This document shows, one piece after another, positions 1-5,502 of a stretch of 6,041 nucleotides of DNA; the first letter of the stretch is position 1; the number at the start of each line of letters is the position of its first letter. The notes below the pieces were generated by a model, which was not told where the DNA came from, did not search any database, and saw only the letters and a list, made by a program, of their open reading frames with translations. Location: NCBI GenBank assembly GCA_964510785.1, contig CAZECM010000139.1, forward strand, positions 1 to 6,041. Direction: 5' to 3'. Origin of the DNA: JAAYZM01 sp964510785. Its GTDB lineage: Bacteria; Actinomycetota; Actinomycetes; Actinomycetales; Cellulomonadaceae. Position numbers and translations under genes: made by a program.

Positions 1-1562
1 GACGGCCGGCCGATGCCGCGCTCCTCGAGCGCCTTGACGAGGCTCGCCTCGGTGTAGCGCGGGGGCGGGGAGGTCGTGTGGCCGTCCGCCGTGAGCTCCG
101 ACGCGGCGAGGGAGTCGCCCTCGGACATCCGCGGGAGCCGGGCCTCGCGGGCGGCGCCCTTCGCGTCGGGGGCGGCGTCGTCGGCGTAGCGCTCGACGTC
201 GCGACCCTCCTCGTAGGCGGCGAGGAAGCCGCGGAAGGTGATCTGCGTGCCCGACGCCGAGAACACGGCCTGCGAGGTCTCTCCCGCGACCGTCGCGTCC
301 GCGCCGAGCCGGACCGTCGCGGTCGAGCCGCGCGCGTCGGCCATCTGCGAGGCGACGGTGCGCTTCCAGATGAGGTCGTACAGCTTGAACTGGTCCCCGG
401 AGAGCTCGCGGGCGACCTGCTGCGGCGTGCGGAAGGAGTCACCCGCGGGCCGGATCGCCTCGTGCGCCTCCTGCGCACCCTTGGCCTTCGAGGCGTAGAC
501 GCGCGCCTTGTCCGGCACCGTCTCCGCGCCGTAGAGCTCGGCGGCCTGGCGGCGCGCGGCGTCGATCGCCTGCGAGCTCAGCGCGGACGAGTCGGTCCGC
601 ATGTAGGTGATGTAGCCGTTCTCGTACAGCGACTGCGCCGTGCGCATCGTCTGGCGCGAGCTCATCCGCAGCTTGCGGGACGCCTCTTGCTGCAGGGTCG
701 ACGTCGTGAACGGCGCGGCCGGGCGGCGCGTGTAGGGCTTCGTCTCGAGAGCGAGCACCCGGAACTCGGCGTCGTCGAGCGCGCGGGCCAGTGCCGTCGC
801 GGCCGCCTCGTCGAGCTGGACCGCCTCGCCGCGCAGCTCACCGCGGTCCGTGAAGTCGCGGCCGGTCGCGACGCGCCTGCCACCGAGCGAGCTGAGGCGT
901 GCGTCGAAAGCGGGCTCGCCGTCGTCGGCCACCGCGAAGGTGCCCGTGACGTCCCAGTAGGACGCCGCGACGAACGCGATGCGCTCCCGCTCGCGCTCCA
1001 CCACGAGGCGCGTCGCGACGGACTGGACACGACCAGCGGAGAGGCCCGGCCCGATCTTGCGCCACAGCACCGGGGAGACCTCGTAGCCGTAGAGGCGGTC
1101 GAGGATGCGGCGGGTCTCCTGCGCGTCGACGAGCCGCTCGTCGAGCTCGCGCGGGGACTCGAGCGCCCGGTTGATCGCCTCGGGCGTGATCTCGTGGAAC
1201 ACCATGCGCTTGACGGGGACCTTGGGCTGGAGCACCTCGAGCAGGTGCCACGCGATGGCCTCTCCCTCGCGGTCCTCATCAGTGGCGAGGTAGAGCTCGT
1301 CGGAGTCCTTGAGCAGCTTCTTGAGCTCGGCGACCTTCTTCTTCTTGTCCGCGTCCACCACGTAGTAAGGAGCGAACCCGTTGTCGACGTCGACGGCGAA
1401 CTTGCCGAACGGGCCCTTCTTCATGTCCACCGGCAGCTCGGAGGGCTGGGGCAGGTCGCGGATGTGCCCGATGCTCGCCTCGACCTCGAAACCGGCGCCG
1501 AGATAGCCGGCGATCGTGCGCGCCTTGGCGGGCGACTCCACGATGACGAGCTTGCGAGACAT
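1..1562 (-). CDS. topA: DNA topoisomerase I (type IA), N-terminal 520 codons, cut by the left window edge
   Basis: Type IA topoisomerase that relaxes negatively supercoiled DNA by passing a strand through a transient single-strand break; cytoplasmic and normally essential. The reading frame is open from an ATG at 1562 to the window edge. It begins MSRKLVIVESPAKA, the usual start of the TOPRIM domain, with the conserved Glu at residue 9. The metal-binding DxDxE is seen as ATDEDREGE, with D95, D97 and E99. SAGRVQSVA (about 175-183) is the conserved motif after the first helical region. The active-site stretch GYITYMRTDS puts the catalytic tyrosine at residue 320 (codon 605-603), followed by Arg322. 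The EAHEAIRP motif is at about 365-372. The family is usually 850-950 residues in actinobacteria, so the C-terminal half lies outside. An AGGT preceded by purines sits 4 bases before the ATG and serves as a moderate ribosome binding site. The gene starts 59 bp after the PAP2 stop on the same strand. The identification is firm. Confidence 0.97.
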   Translation of the reverse strand, partial: MSRKLVIVESPAKARTIAGYLGAGFEVEASIGHIRDLPQPSELPVDMKKGPFGKFAVDVDNGFAPYYVVDADKKKKVAELKKLLKDSDELYLATDEDREGEAIAWHLLEVLQPKVPVKRMVFHEITPEAINRALESPRELDERLVDAQETRRILDRLYGYEVSPVLWRKIGPGLSAGRVQSVATRLVVERERERIAFVAASYWDVTGTFAVADDGEPAFDARLSSLGGRRVATGRDFTDRGELRGEAVQLDEAAATALARALDDAEFRVLALETKPYTRRPAAPFTTSTLQQEASRKLRMSSRQTMRTAQSLYENGYITYMRTDSSALSSQAIDAARRQAAELYGAETVPDKARVYASKAKGAQEAHEAIRPAGDSFRTPQQVARELSGDQFKLYDLIWKRTVASQMADARGSTATVRLGADATVAGETSQAVFSASGTQITFRGFLAAYEEGRDVERYADDAAPDAKGAAREARLPRMSEGDSLAASELTADGHTTSPPPRYTEASLVKALEERGIGRP

Positions 1563-1621
1563 GCGGACCTGCTTCCATCCGGTATGGGGGACGCCCGTGC
1601 GAGGGCGATCGCACCGAGAGA

Positions 1622-2659
1622 CTACGCCGTGTGTCCGCGCGGTCGCGCCAGCGTGCGCACCACGAGGATCGTCGCGAACACCGCGCCCGTGGTGGCGAGG
1701 ACACCGAGCGCGCCGCCCGCGTAGGCGGTCAGGAGGTAGGTCCGCTCGTCGACGGAGCCCGGTCCTAGCCGGGTGTCGGAGAGCGCGCTGGCTGCCGCGA
1801 GGCCGGCGATCGCCGCGAGCAGGTAGCCACCGACGACGACGACGAGCGCGGGGGTCGAGAACCGGCGCACGGACCGGGGCGTGCGGACCGGCCTGGATGC
1901 GCCGTCGGCCCCTGGACGGCCGTCGGCCAGCTGCTCGCCGTCTGACCGCCCGCCCCCGCGCGGCTCGGCGCGCCGCCCGAACGCGGACATCGCCGTCGCG
2001 ACCCCGCACCACGCGAGCACGACGAAGAGCGCGGCGACCACGTCGCTCGGCCGGTGCCACTGCCCCACGAGCGTCGAGACCCCCGTGAGCCCCGCGTACA
2101 CACCGCCGAGCACCGTCGCGTACGGGCGGGCGCGCGGCGGAACCACGAGCACGGCGGCCACCGCGACCGAGGCGGCTGCCGTGGTGTGCCCGCTCGGCAG
2201 GGAGTTCGCCAGGGCGTACGTGACGTCGAGGTCGGGGCGGTGGAGCACGTAGTACTTGAGGAGCTGGGTCGTGAGGTTGGCCCCGACGACGAGGACGGCG
2301 ATCTGCAGGGCGAGCATCCAGCGGCGGCGCAGCACCGCCATGGTCATCGCGGCGAGGACGACGACGGCGAGCGCCGGGATCGACACGACCTCGAGGATCG
2401 GCTCGGCGATCTGCCACAGCCGCGTGCGGCCGAACTGGGCGCCGTCCATCGCGGCCTGGTCGACGCGTTGCCCCTCGGCCGTCGTGACGAAGATCCGCCA
2501 CGTGAGCCACACCGCGGCGAAGCCGACGACGGCGGTGAGCACGCCCAGCGCGACACCGAGCCTCGACGCCACGGTCGCGCGGGCGGGCGCGGCGGCACGC
2601 CCCGGGGCGATGGCGTCCGGGTGCTCGGTGTCGGGGTGGGCGGAGTCCACGCGCACCAC
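1622..2659 (-). CDS. PAP2 superfamily membrane phosphatase with extra C-terminal membrane region
   Basis: Probable integral membrane phosphatase of the PAP2 (type 2 phosphatidic acid phosphatase) superfamily; members remove phosphate from lipid phosphates or isoprenyl pyrophosphates at the membrane surface. The substrate cannot be read from sequence. The 345 residues hold about six hydrophobic segments in the catalytic part (near 33-58, 88-110, 114-138, 158-174, 180-198, 205-226). The signature is K135-x5-RP(141-142), then PSGH (155-158), then WHRPSD with H202 and D206. The Arg expected six residues before the last His in SRx5H is Thr196 here. A Gly/Arg-rich polar linker (about 227-267) leads to two more hydrophobic segments (about 270-293 and 308-335), which the core fold does not need. 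The start is taken as GTG at 2659; no clear Shine-Dalgarno precedes it, and GTG codons at 2656 or 2650 are alternatives. It lies 19 bp downstream of the DUF2867 gene, so co-transcription is likely. Confidence 0.88.
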   Translation of the reverse strand: MVRVDSAHPDTEHPDAIAPGRAAAPARATVASRLGVALGVLTAVVGFAAVWLTWRIFVTTAEGQRVDQAAMDGAQFGRTRLWQIAEPILEVVSIPALAVVVLAAMTMAVLRRRWMLALQIAVLVVGANLTTQLLKYYVLHRPDLDVTYALANSLPSGHTTAAASVAVAAVLVVPPRARPYATVLGGVYAGLTGVSTLVGQWHRPSDVVAALFVVLAWCGVATAMSAFGRRAEPRGGGRSDGEQLADGRPGADGASRPVRTPRSVRRFSTPALVVVVGGYLLAAIAGLAAASALSDTRLGPGSVDERTYLLTAYAGGALGVLATTGAVFATILVVRTLARPRGHTA

Positions 2660-2678
2660 CGTAGGGGATGAATCGGCG

Positions 2679-3191
2679 CTAATCGTGCGTCGCGGCGCGC
2701 CGTGCGAGGCGCCGCCCGGCCCTGCGCGCCATCGCCTCCACGACCGCCGGGTGGACGAGCCGGACCGGTGCGAAGTACAGGCGCCCGCGCCAGCCGTGCA
2801 GCCGGACCGCCGTCGTGATGCGGACCAGGCCCGCGCCGGCGTCGACCCCCACGGCGCACCGGAAGTCCAGGTGCCTGTCGTTCATCGCCATGAGCGCCTC
2901 CTCACCCTCGACGCGCACGACGTCGAACACCCCGACCGGAGACCGGTCGATCCCGATGAGCGGTGCGAGCACGGTCCGGAGCGCGAACAGTGCACGCACC
3001 CAGCCGGGGGCGGCGTCCGGGGCGAACGCCGCGCGCGCCCAGGTGGCGGGGTCGTCGGGGGTGCGCGGCAGCTTCGCGATGACGACGACGTCCGCGTAGT
3101 CGGGCCGGGGGACGTCCGCGAACGCGAGGGAGCGGAAGGCGGGAGGCTGAGGTGGGGCTGTCTGGTGCTCTGGCTGGTCCGGGCTGGGCAT
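2679..3191 (-). CDS. DUF2867 family protein
   Basis: A 170-residue protein that I recognise as DUF2867, a family of unknown biochemical function. The hallmarks are WVRALFALRTVLAPLIGI (about 64-81), the block MNDRHLDFRC (about 103-112), TTAVRLHG (126-133) and GRLYFAPVRLVHPAVV (136-151). In other bacteria this domain occurs alone or at the C-terminus of NAD(P)-binding SDR-like proteins; here it is alone, after a proline-rich N-terminus of about 18 residues. The ATG at 3191 is chosen because AGGAG lies 7 bases upstream (plus-strand 3199-3203). The frame stays open far upstream, but only as antisense to the regulator gene. It is divergent from tetR with a palindromic operator between them and is followed after 19 bp by the PAP2 gene, so it is probably the first gene of a TetR-controlled two-gene operon. 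No signal peptide or membrane segment is evident. Confidence 0.85.
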   Translation of the reverse strand: MPSPDQPEHQTAPPQPPAFRSLAFADVPRPDYADVVVIAKLPRTPDDPATWARAAFAPDAAPGWVRALFALRTVLAPLIGIDRSPVGVFDVVRVEGEEALMAMNDRHLDFRCAVGVDAGAGLVRITTAVRLHGWRGRLYFAPVRLVHPAVVEAMARRAGRRLARRAATHD

Positions 3192-3198
3192 CGCGGCG

Positions 3199-3203
3199 CT
3201 CCT
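3199..3203 (-). promoter_or_regulatory. Ribosome binding site of the DUF2867 gene
   Basis: AGGAG on the minus strand, 7 bases before the ATG at 3191. It fixes that ATG as the start within a frame that stays open for about 900 more bases upstream. Confidence 0.75.
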
Positions 3204-3208
3204 GCTGT

Positions 3209-3216
3209 CCGTACGG
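3209..3216. promoter_or_regulatory. Secondary operator-like site, CCGTACGG
   Basis: An 8-bp perfect palindrome identical to the outer arms of the larger palindrome at 3231-3248 joined together. It starts 22 bp from the start of that palindrome, close to two helical turns. It lies in the expected 5' untranslated region of the DUF2867 gene, just upstream of its ribosome binding site. A second, possibly weaker regulator binding site is the simplest reading. An 8-bp palindrome alone would be weak evidence in such GC-rich DNA; the shared core is what supports it. Confidence 0.45.
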
Positions 3217-3230
3217 CGGCGAATGGTGAT

Positions 3231-3248
3231 CCGTACGCTAGCGTACGG
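3231..3248. promoter_or_regulatory. Palindromic operator of the divergent tetR / DUF2867 promoters
   Basis: CCGTACGCTAGCGTACGG is a perfect 18-bp inverted repeat with no spacer, in the 60-bp gap between two divergent genes, one of which encodes a TetR regulator. TetR dimers typically bind such palindromes next to their own gene. The palindrome ends 3 bases before the tetR ATG. Its centre holds TAGCGT on both strands (plus 3239-3244, minus 3240-3235), which fits the actinobacterial TANNNT -10 pattern in each direction. On the plus strand this would start transcription about at the tetR ATG, and on the minus strand about 37 bases before the DUF2867 ATG. A bound regulator would then block both promoters. 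The palindrome is seen directly; the operator and -10 roles are inferred, and I see no convincing -35 boxes. Confidence 0.75.
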
Positions 3249-3251
3249 CCC

Positions 3252-3821
3252 ATGGTGCAGGCGAGCCCCCTCAGCGCGGACGACTGGGTCGACGCCGCCG
3301 CCGCGGCGTTCGCCCGCGCGGGGCTCGACGCCGTGCGCATCGAGGTCCTCGCCCGCGAGCTCGGTGCGACGAAGGGCTCGTTCTACTGGCACTTCGCCCA
3401 CCGGCAGGCGCTCGTCGACGCCGTGCTCGAGCGCTGGGCGCAGCAGACCGAGGACATGATCGCCGAGGCCGAGACCGCCGGCGGTGATGCGGCCGAGCGC
3501 CTCACCGCGCTGTTCGCCGTCGTCGCGAGGCGGCGCGGGCCGGGCGCGGGCGAGCGTGCGCTGTACGGCCAGCTCGACCTCCCCGGCGTCGCACCCGTCG
3601 TGACCCGCGTGACCGAGCGCCGGATCGGCTCGATCGCCGCCCTGCTCGAGGAGCTGGGGCACGAGCCCGTCGAGGCCCGGGCGCGCGCCGTCGTCGCCCT
3701 CGCCGCCGTGCTGGGTCACCAACAGCTCGTGCACGCGACCCCGCACGTCGAGGGCGGCCCCTCCCAGCAGCGCCGCATGCTCCGCACCGTCCTCACGATG
3801 GCCCTCCACCCCGAGCCCTGA
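3252..3821 (+). CDS. TetR/AcrR family transcriptional regulator
   Basis: A 189-residue DNA-binding regulator of the TetR family, which usually acts as a dimeric repressor released by a small ligand. The N-terminal helix-turn-helix domain spans about residues 8-55. The segment VDAAAAAFARAGLDAVRIEVLAREL is followed by the recognition helix GATKGSFYWHF (38-48), the most diagnostic part. The remainder (about 56-189) is a helical ligand and dimerisation domain, too variable to predict a ligand. The start is the ATG at 3252, which places the helix-turn-helix at the usual distance from the N-terminus; the upstream open frame is a shadow. No Shine-Dalgarno precedes this ATG, since an operator-like palindrome ends 3 bases before it, and a leaderless transcript is plausible. 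Probable targets are its own promoter and the divergent DUF2867-PAP2 pair. Its stop is one base from the stop of the convergent methyltransferase gene. Confidence 0.93.
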   Translation: MVQASPLSADDWVDAAAAAFARAGLDAVRIEVLARELGATKGSFYWHFAHRQALVDAVLERWAQQTEDMIAEAETAGGDAAERLTALFAVVARRRGPGAGERALYGQLDLPGVAPVVTRVTERRIGSIAALLEELGHEPVEARARAVVALAAVLGHQQLVHATPHVEGGPSQQRRMLRTVLTMALHPEP

Positions 3822-3822
3822 G

Positions 3823-5346
3823 CTACATGACGAGGAGTCCGTCGCGGACCAGGCCGCGGACCGTGGGGAAGACCTCGCGCGCGACGTCGTCCGCGGCCCG
3901 GTCGAGGAGAGCCGCGAGCGCGGCGACGATCTGCCCGACGGCGAGCTCCCCGTCGCACGCACCCACGAGCCCGGCGACGGCCGTGCCCACCTGCACGGTG
4001 CGCCCGAAGCCGCCACCCTGGCGCAGCAGCACCACGTTCGGGTCGGCCTGGCCCGGGGTGAGATAGCGCTCCTCGGTGACGTCACCGGCGACCCGCAGCC
4101 GGATCGCGGCGAGGGCGTCGTCGTCGCGGGACCCGAGCCAGTCGTGCGCGTCGAGGAAGGCGCCGATCACGCCACCGAGCGGCTGCTGGACCGTCCCGGT
4201 GACCTCCTCGAGCCGGCGCAGCGTCGGGGTGGCGTCGTTCGCCGGGCGGCGCAGCGTGAGGAACCCGAAGCCGATCGCGGTGACGTCGCGCGCCGCGAAG
4301 TCGTCGAGCCACGCAGCGTAGAGCCGGGCCCAGCCCTCGGGGTCACGCTCGGGCGTCGAGCCGCCGTCGCGCAGCCACGTCTCGGCGTACTCGGCCGGGT
4401 CGAGCAGCTCGCGCTGCACCACCCAGCCGTCCAGGCCCCGGTCCGCGAGCCACGGCTCGACGGCCTCGCGCCACGACTGCCCGCCGCGCACCTCCCAGTT
4501 GCCGAGCAGCTGGGCCACCCCGCCGGGCGCCAGCACGCCGCGCACGTCAGCGACGAGCCCGCGGACGACGGCGTCCCCCGTGCCCCCGCCGTCGCGGTAC
4601 TCGTACTCGGGCACCCCGGCGACGCGGGGCGTGATGACGAACGGCGGGTTGGACACCACGAGGTCGAACTGCTCCCCCGCGACCGGCTCGAGCATCGAGC
4701 CCTCGCGCAGGTCGAGCCGCACACCCGCGAGCGCGGCGTTGAGCGCCGCAAGTCGTAGCGCCCGGTGGGAGATGTCCGTCGCGACCACGGACTCGCAGTG
4801 GCGCGAGGCGTGCAGCGCCTGGACGCCGCAGCCCGTGCCCAGGTCGAGCGCGCGGCCGCGCGGGGAGCGCACCGTGATCTGGGCGAGGGTCGTGGACGCG
4901 CCGCCGACGCCGAGCACGTGGTCGGTGCGCAGCGCCCCGCCGGTCGCCAGCTCACCGAGGTCGGAAGCCAGCCACCACGCGAGATCACCGGCCGCGTCGC
5001 TCGCCTCGTACGGCCGCAGGTCGAGCAACGGTCGCACCGGGTCGCCGTCGTCGGCCCCGGACGCCTCGACGAGGCCGGCTCGCGCCGCCCCGCCCGTGCC
5101 GAGCGTGGGCAGCGCCGCGTCGAGGAGCGCGCGCGTGGTCGGTCGGCCGAGCAGGAACGTGCGGACCAGGACGGCGAGCGGCTCGCTCGCACCTGCCGTG
5201 GCACGCAGCGCGGGCAGCGCCTGCTCCCGGCCGAGCGCGCCGTGGGCCACCGGGCCCAGCAGCGACTCCACGGCCCCGACGGCGTAGTGCGCGGCCTCGA
5301 GGTCAGAGCGCAGGGCGTCGACGAGCTGCTGTTCCGGTGGCTTCAC
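3823..5346 (-). CDS. Class I SAM-dependent methyltransferase (NPPF type) with flanking N- and C-terminal domains
   Basis: A protein of about 507 residues with a central Rossmann methyltransferase domain of the 'small methyltransferase' (HemK/PrmC, RsmC-like) type. The SAM-binding motif I is ALDLGTGCGVQAL (about 166-178), the ribose-binding acidic residue is D191 in VVATDIS, and the catalytic-type NPPF is at 233-236. NPPF occurs in enzymes that methylate amide or exocyclic nitrogen on protein glutamine, rRNA or DNA, so an N-methyltransferase is likely but the substrate is unknown. An N-terminal region (about 1-150) resembles the helical domain named DUF7059 in actinobacterial homologues, and the C-terminal region (about 370-507) may match their DUF7782 domain; both names are from memory. 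The GTG at 5346 is preferred, giving MKPPEQQLVDALRSDL; an upstream GTG at 5379 would add 11 residues. It follows hppA on the same strand after a repeat-rich gap. Confidence 0.88.
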   Translation of the reverse strand: MKPPEQQLVDALRSDLEAAHYAVGAVESLLGPVAHGALGREQALPALRATAGASEPLAVLVRTFLLGRPTTRALLDAALPTLGTGGAARAGLVEASGADDGDPVRPLLDLRPYEASDAAGDLAWWLASDLGELATGGALRTDHVLGVGGASTTLAQITVRSPRGRALDLGTGCGVQALHASRHCESVVATDISHRALRLAALNAALAGVRLDLREGSMLEPVAGEQFDLVVSNPPFVITPRVAGVPEYEYRDGGGTGDAVVRGLVADVRGVLAPGGVAQLLGNWEVRGGQSWREAVEPWLADRGLDGWVVQRELLDPAEYAETWLRDGGSTPERDPEGWARLYAAWLDDFAARDVTAIGFGFLTLRRPANDATPTLRRLEEVTGTVQQPLGGVIGAFLDAHDWLGSRDDDALAAIRLRVAGDVTEERYLTPGQADPNVVLLRQGGGFGRTVQVGTAVAGLVGACDGELAVGQIVAALAALLDRAADDVAREVFPTVRGLVRDGLLVM

Positions 5347-5355
5347 CCCGCCATT

Positions 5356-5388
5356 GTCCCGCGGGCCCTCCGCCCTCACCTGCGGGAC
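5356..5388. repeat. Inverted repeat GTCCCGC ... GCGGGAC before the methyltransferase start
   Basis: GTCCCGC at 5356-5362 is complementary to GCGGGAC at 5382-5388, which is inside the first copy of the local 10-bp repeat. On the minus-strand transcript the first arm reads GCGGGAC and ends 9 bases before the GTG start at 5346, so it occupies the ribosome binding region. Pairing with the upstream arm could hide that region. A 7-bp stem is modest in such GC-rich DNA, so the regulatory role is tentative. Confidence 0.4.
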
Positions 5389-5462
5389 GCTGCGCCGTTG
5401 TGCGGGACGCGGGGCACGCGAGAGCCCTCCTGCGGGACGCTATGCGCACACAACGTCCCGCA
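5381..5462. repeat. Cluster of four TGCGGGACG-type repeats (three direct, one inverted)
   Basis: TGCGGGACGC occurs exactly three times in direct orientation at 5381-5390, 5401-5410 and 5431-5440, so the starts are 20 and 30 bp apart. A fourth copy lies inverted at 5454-5462 (CGTCCCGCA, 9 of 10 bases). CGTTGTG adjoins the second copy (5396-5402), and its reverse complement CACAACG (5449-5455) overlaps the inverted copy, so the copies share more than the core. The cluster fills the gap between hppA and the methyltransferase gene. It may be a REP-like dispersed intergenic element, a set of protein binding sites, or an RNA structure. The sequence identity is seen directly; the function is unknown. 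Confidence 0.7.
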
Positions 5463-5475
5463 GAAGGGCCTCGCG
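5417..5475 (-). terminator. Long imperfect hairpin downstream of hppA, possible terminator or processing signal
   Basis: CTGCGGGACG (5430-5439) pairs perfectly with CGTCCCGCAG (5454-5463) around a 14-base loop. After a C/A mismatch the stem continues for five pairs (5424-5428 with 5465-5469). With A5423 bulged it continues for six more (5417-5422 with 5470-5475), giving 21 pairs in all. It begins 27 bases after the hppA stop, the right place for a transcript end. There is no T-run on either side, so it is not a canonical Rho-independent terminator; U-tract-less hairpins have been proposed as terminators in actinobacteria. Stabilising the hppA 3' end, or being half of a repeat element, are alternatives. 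Confidence 0.5.
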
Positions 5476-5502
5476 CGTGTCGGGCGGGGCGGGGAGGTCG
5501 CT

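Noticed and set aside
1592..1607. Small hairpin CGCCC / GGGCG with a 6-base loop between PAP2 and topA, as a terminator
   Set aside because: It has only five pairs, no T-run follows, and such short stems are frequent by chance at this GC content.
1619..1624. TAGTCT on the minus strand as the -10 box of a topA promoter
   Set aside because: It matches TANNNT but has no recognisable -35 partner, and a single hexamer of this looseness is not enough to call a promoter.
78..1724. Plus-strand open frame of 548 codons opposite topA
   Set aside because: It is antisense to a topA reading frame carrying every catalytic motif. Long antisense frames are common in DNA of this GC content, and the translation is Arg/Gly/Leu-rich with no recognisable domain.
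1826..1860. GACGAC repeats in the phosphatase gene as a tandem repeat
   Set aside because: This is the coding sequence for a run of valines in a membrane segment, so codon bias explains it.
2256..3251. Plus-strand extension of the tetR frame, giving a 521-residue protein
   Set aside because: The first 332 codons are antisense to the PAP2 and DUF2867 genes, show no domain, and would place the helix-turn-helix in mid-protein. The ATG at 3252 gives the normal TetR length.
3192..4085. Upstream extension of the DUF2867 frame to 468 codons
   Set aside because: The added part is antisense to tetR and runs into the methyltransferase gene in another frame. The ATG at 3191 has an AGGAG at good spacing and yields a normal DUF2867 length.
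4167..5204. Overlapping open frames on both strands inside the methyltransferase gene, including a 345-codon minus-strand frame and a 204-codon plus-strand frame
   Set aside because: They are shadows of the methyltransferase, rich in Arg, Ser and Ala or Glu, Arg and Gly without motifs, whereas the chosen frame carries SAM-binding and NPPF motifs.
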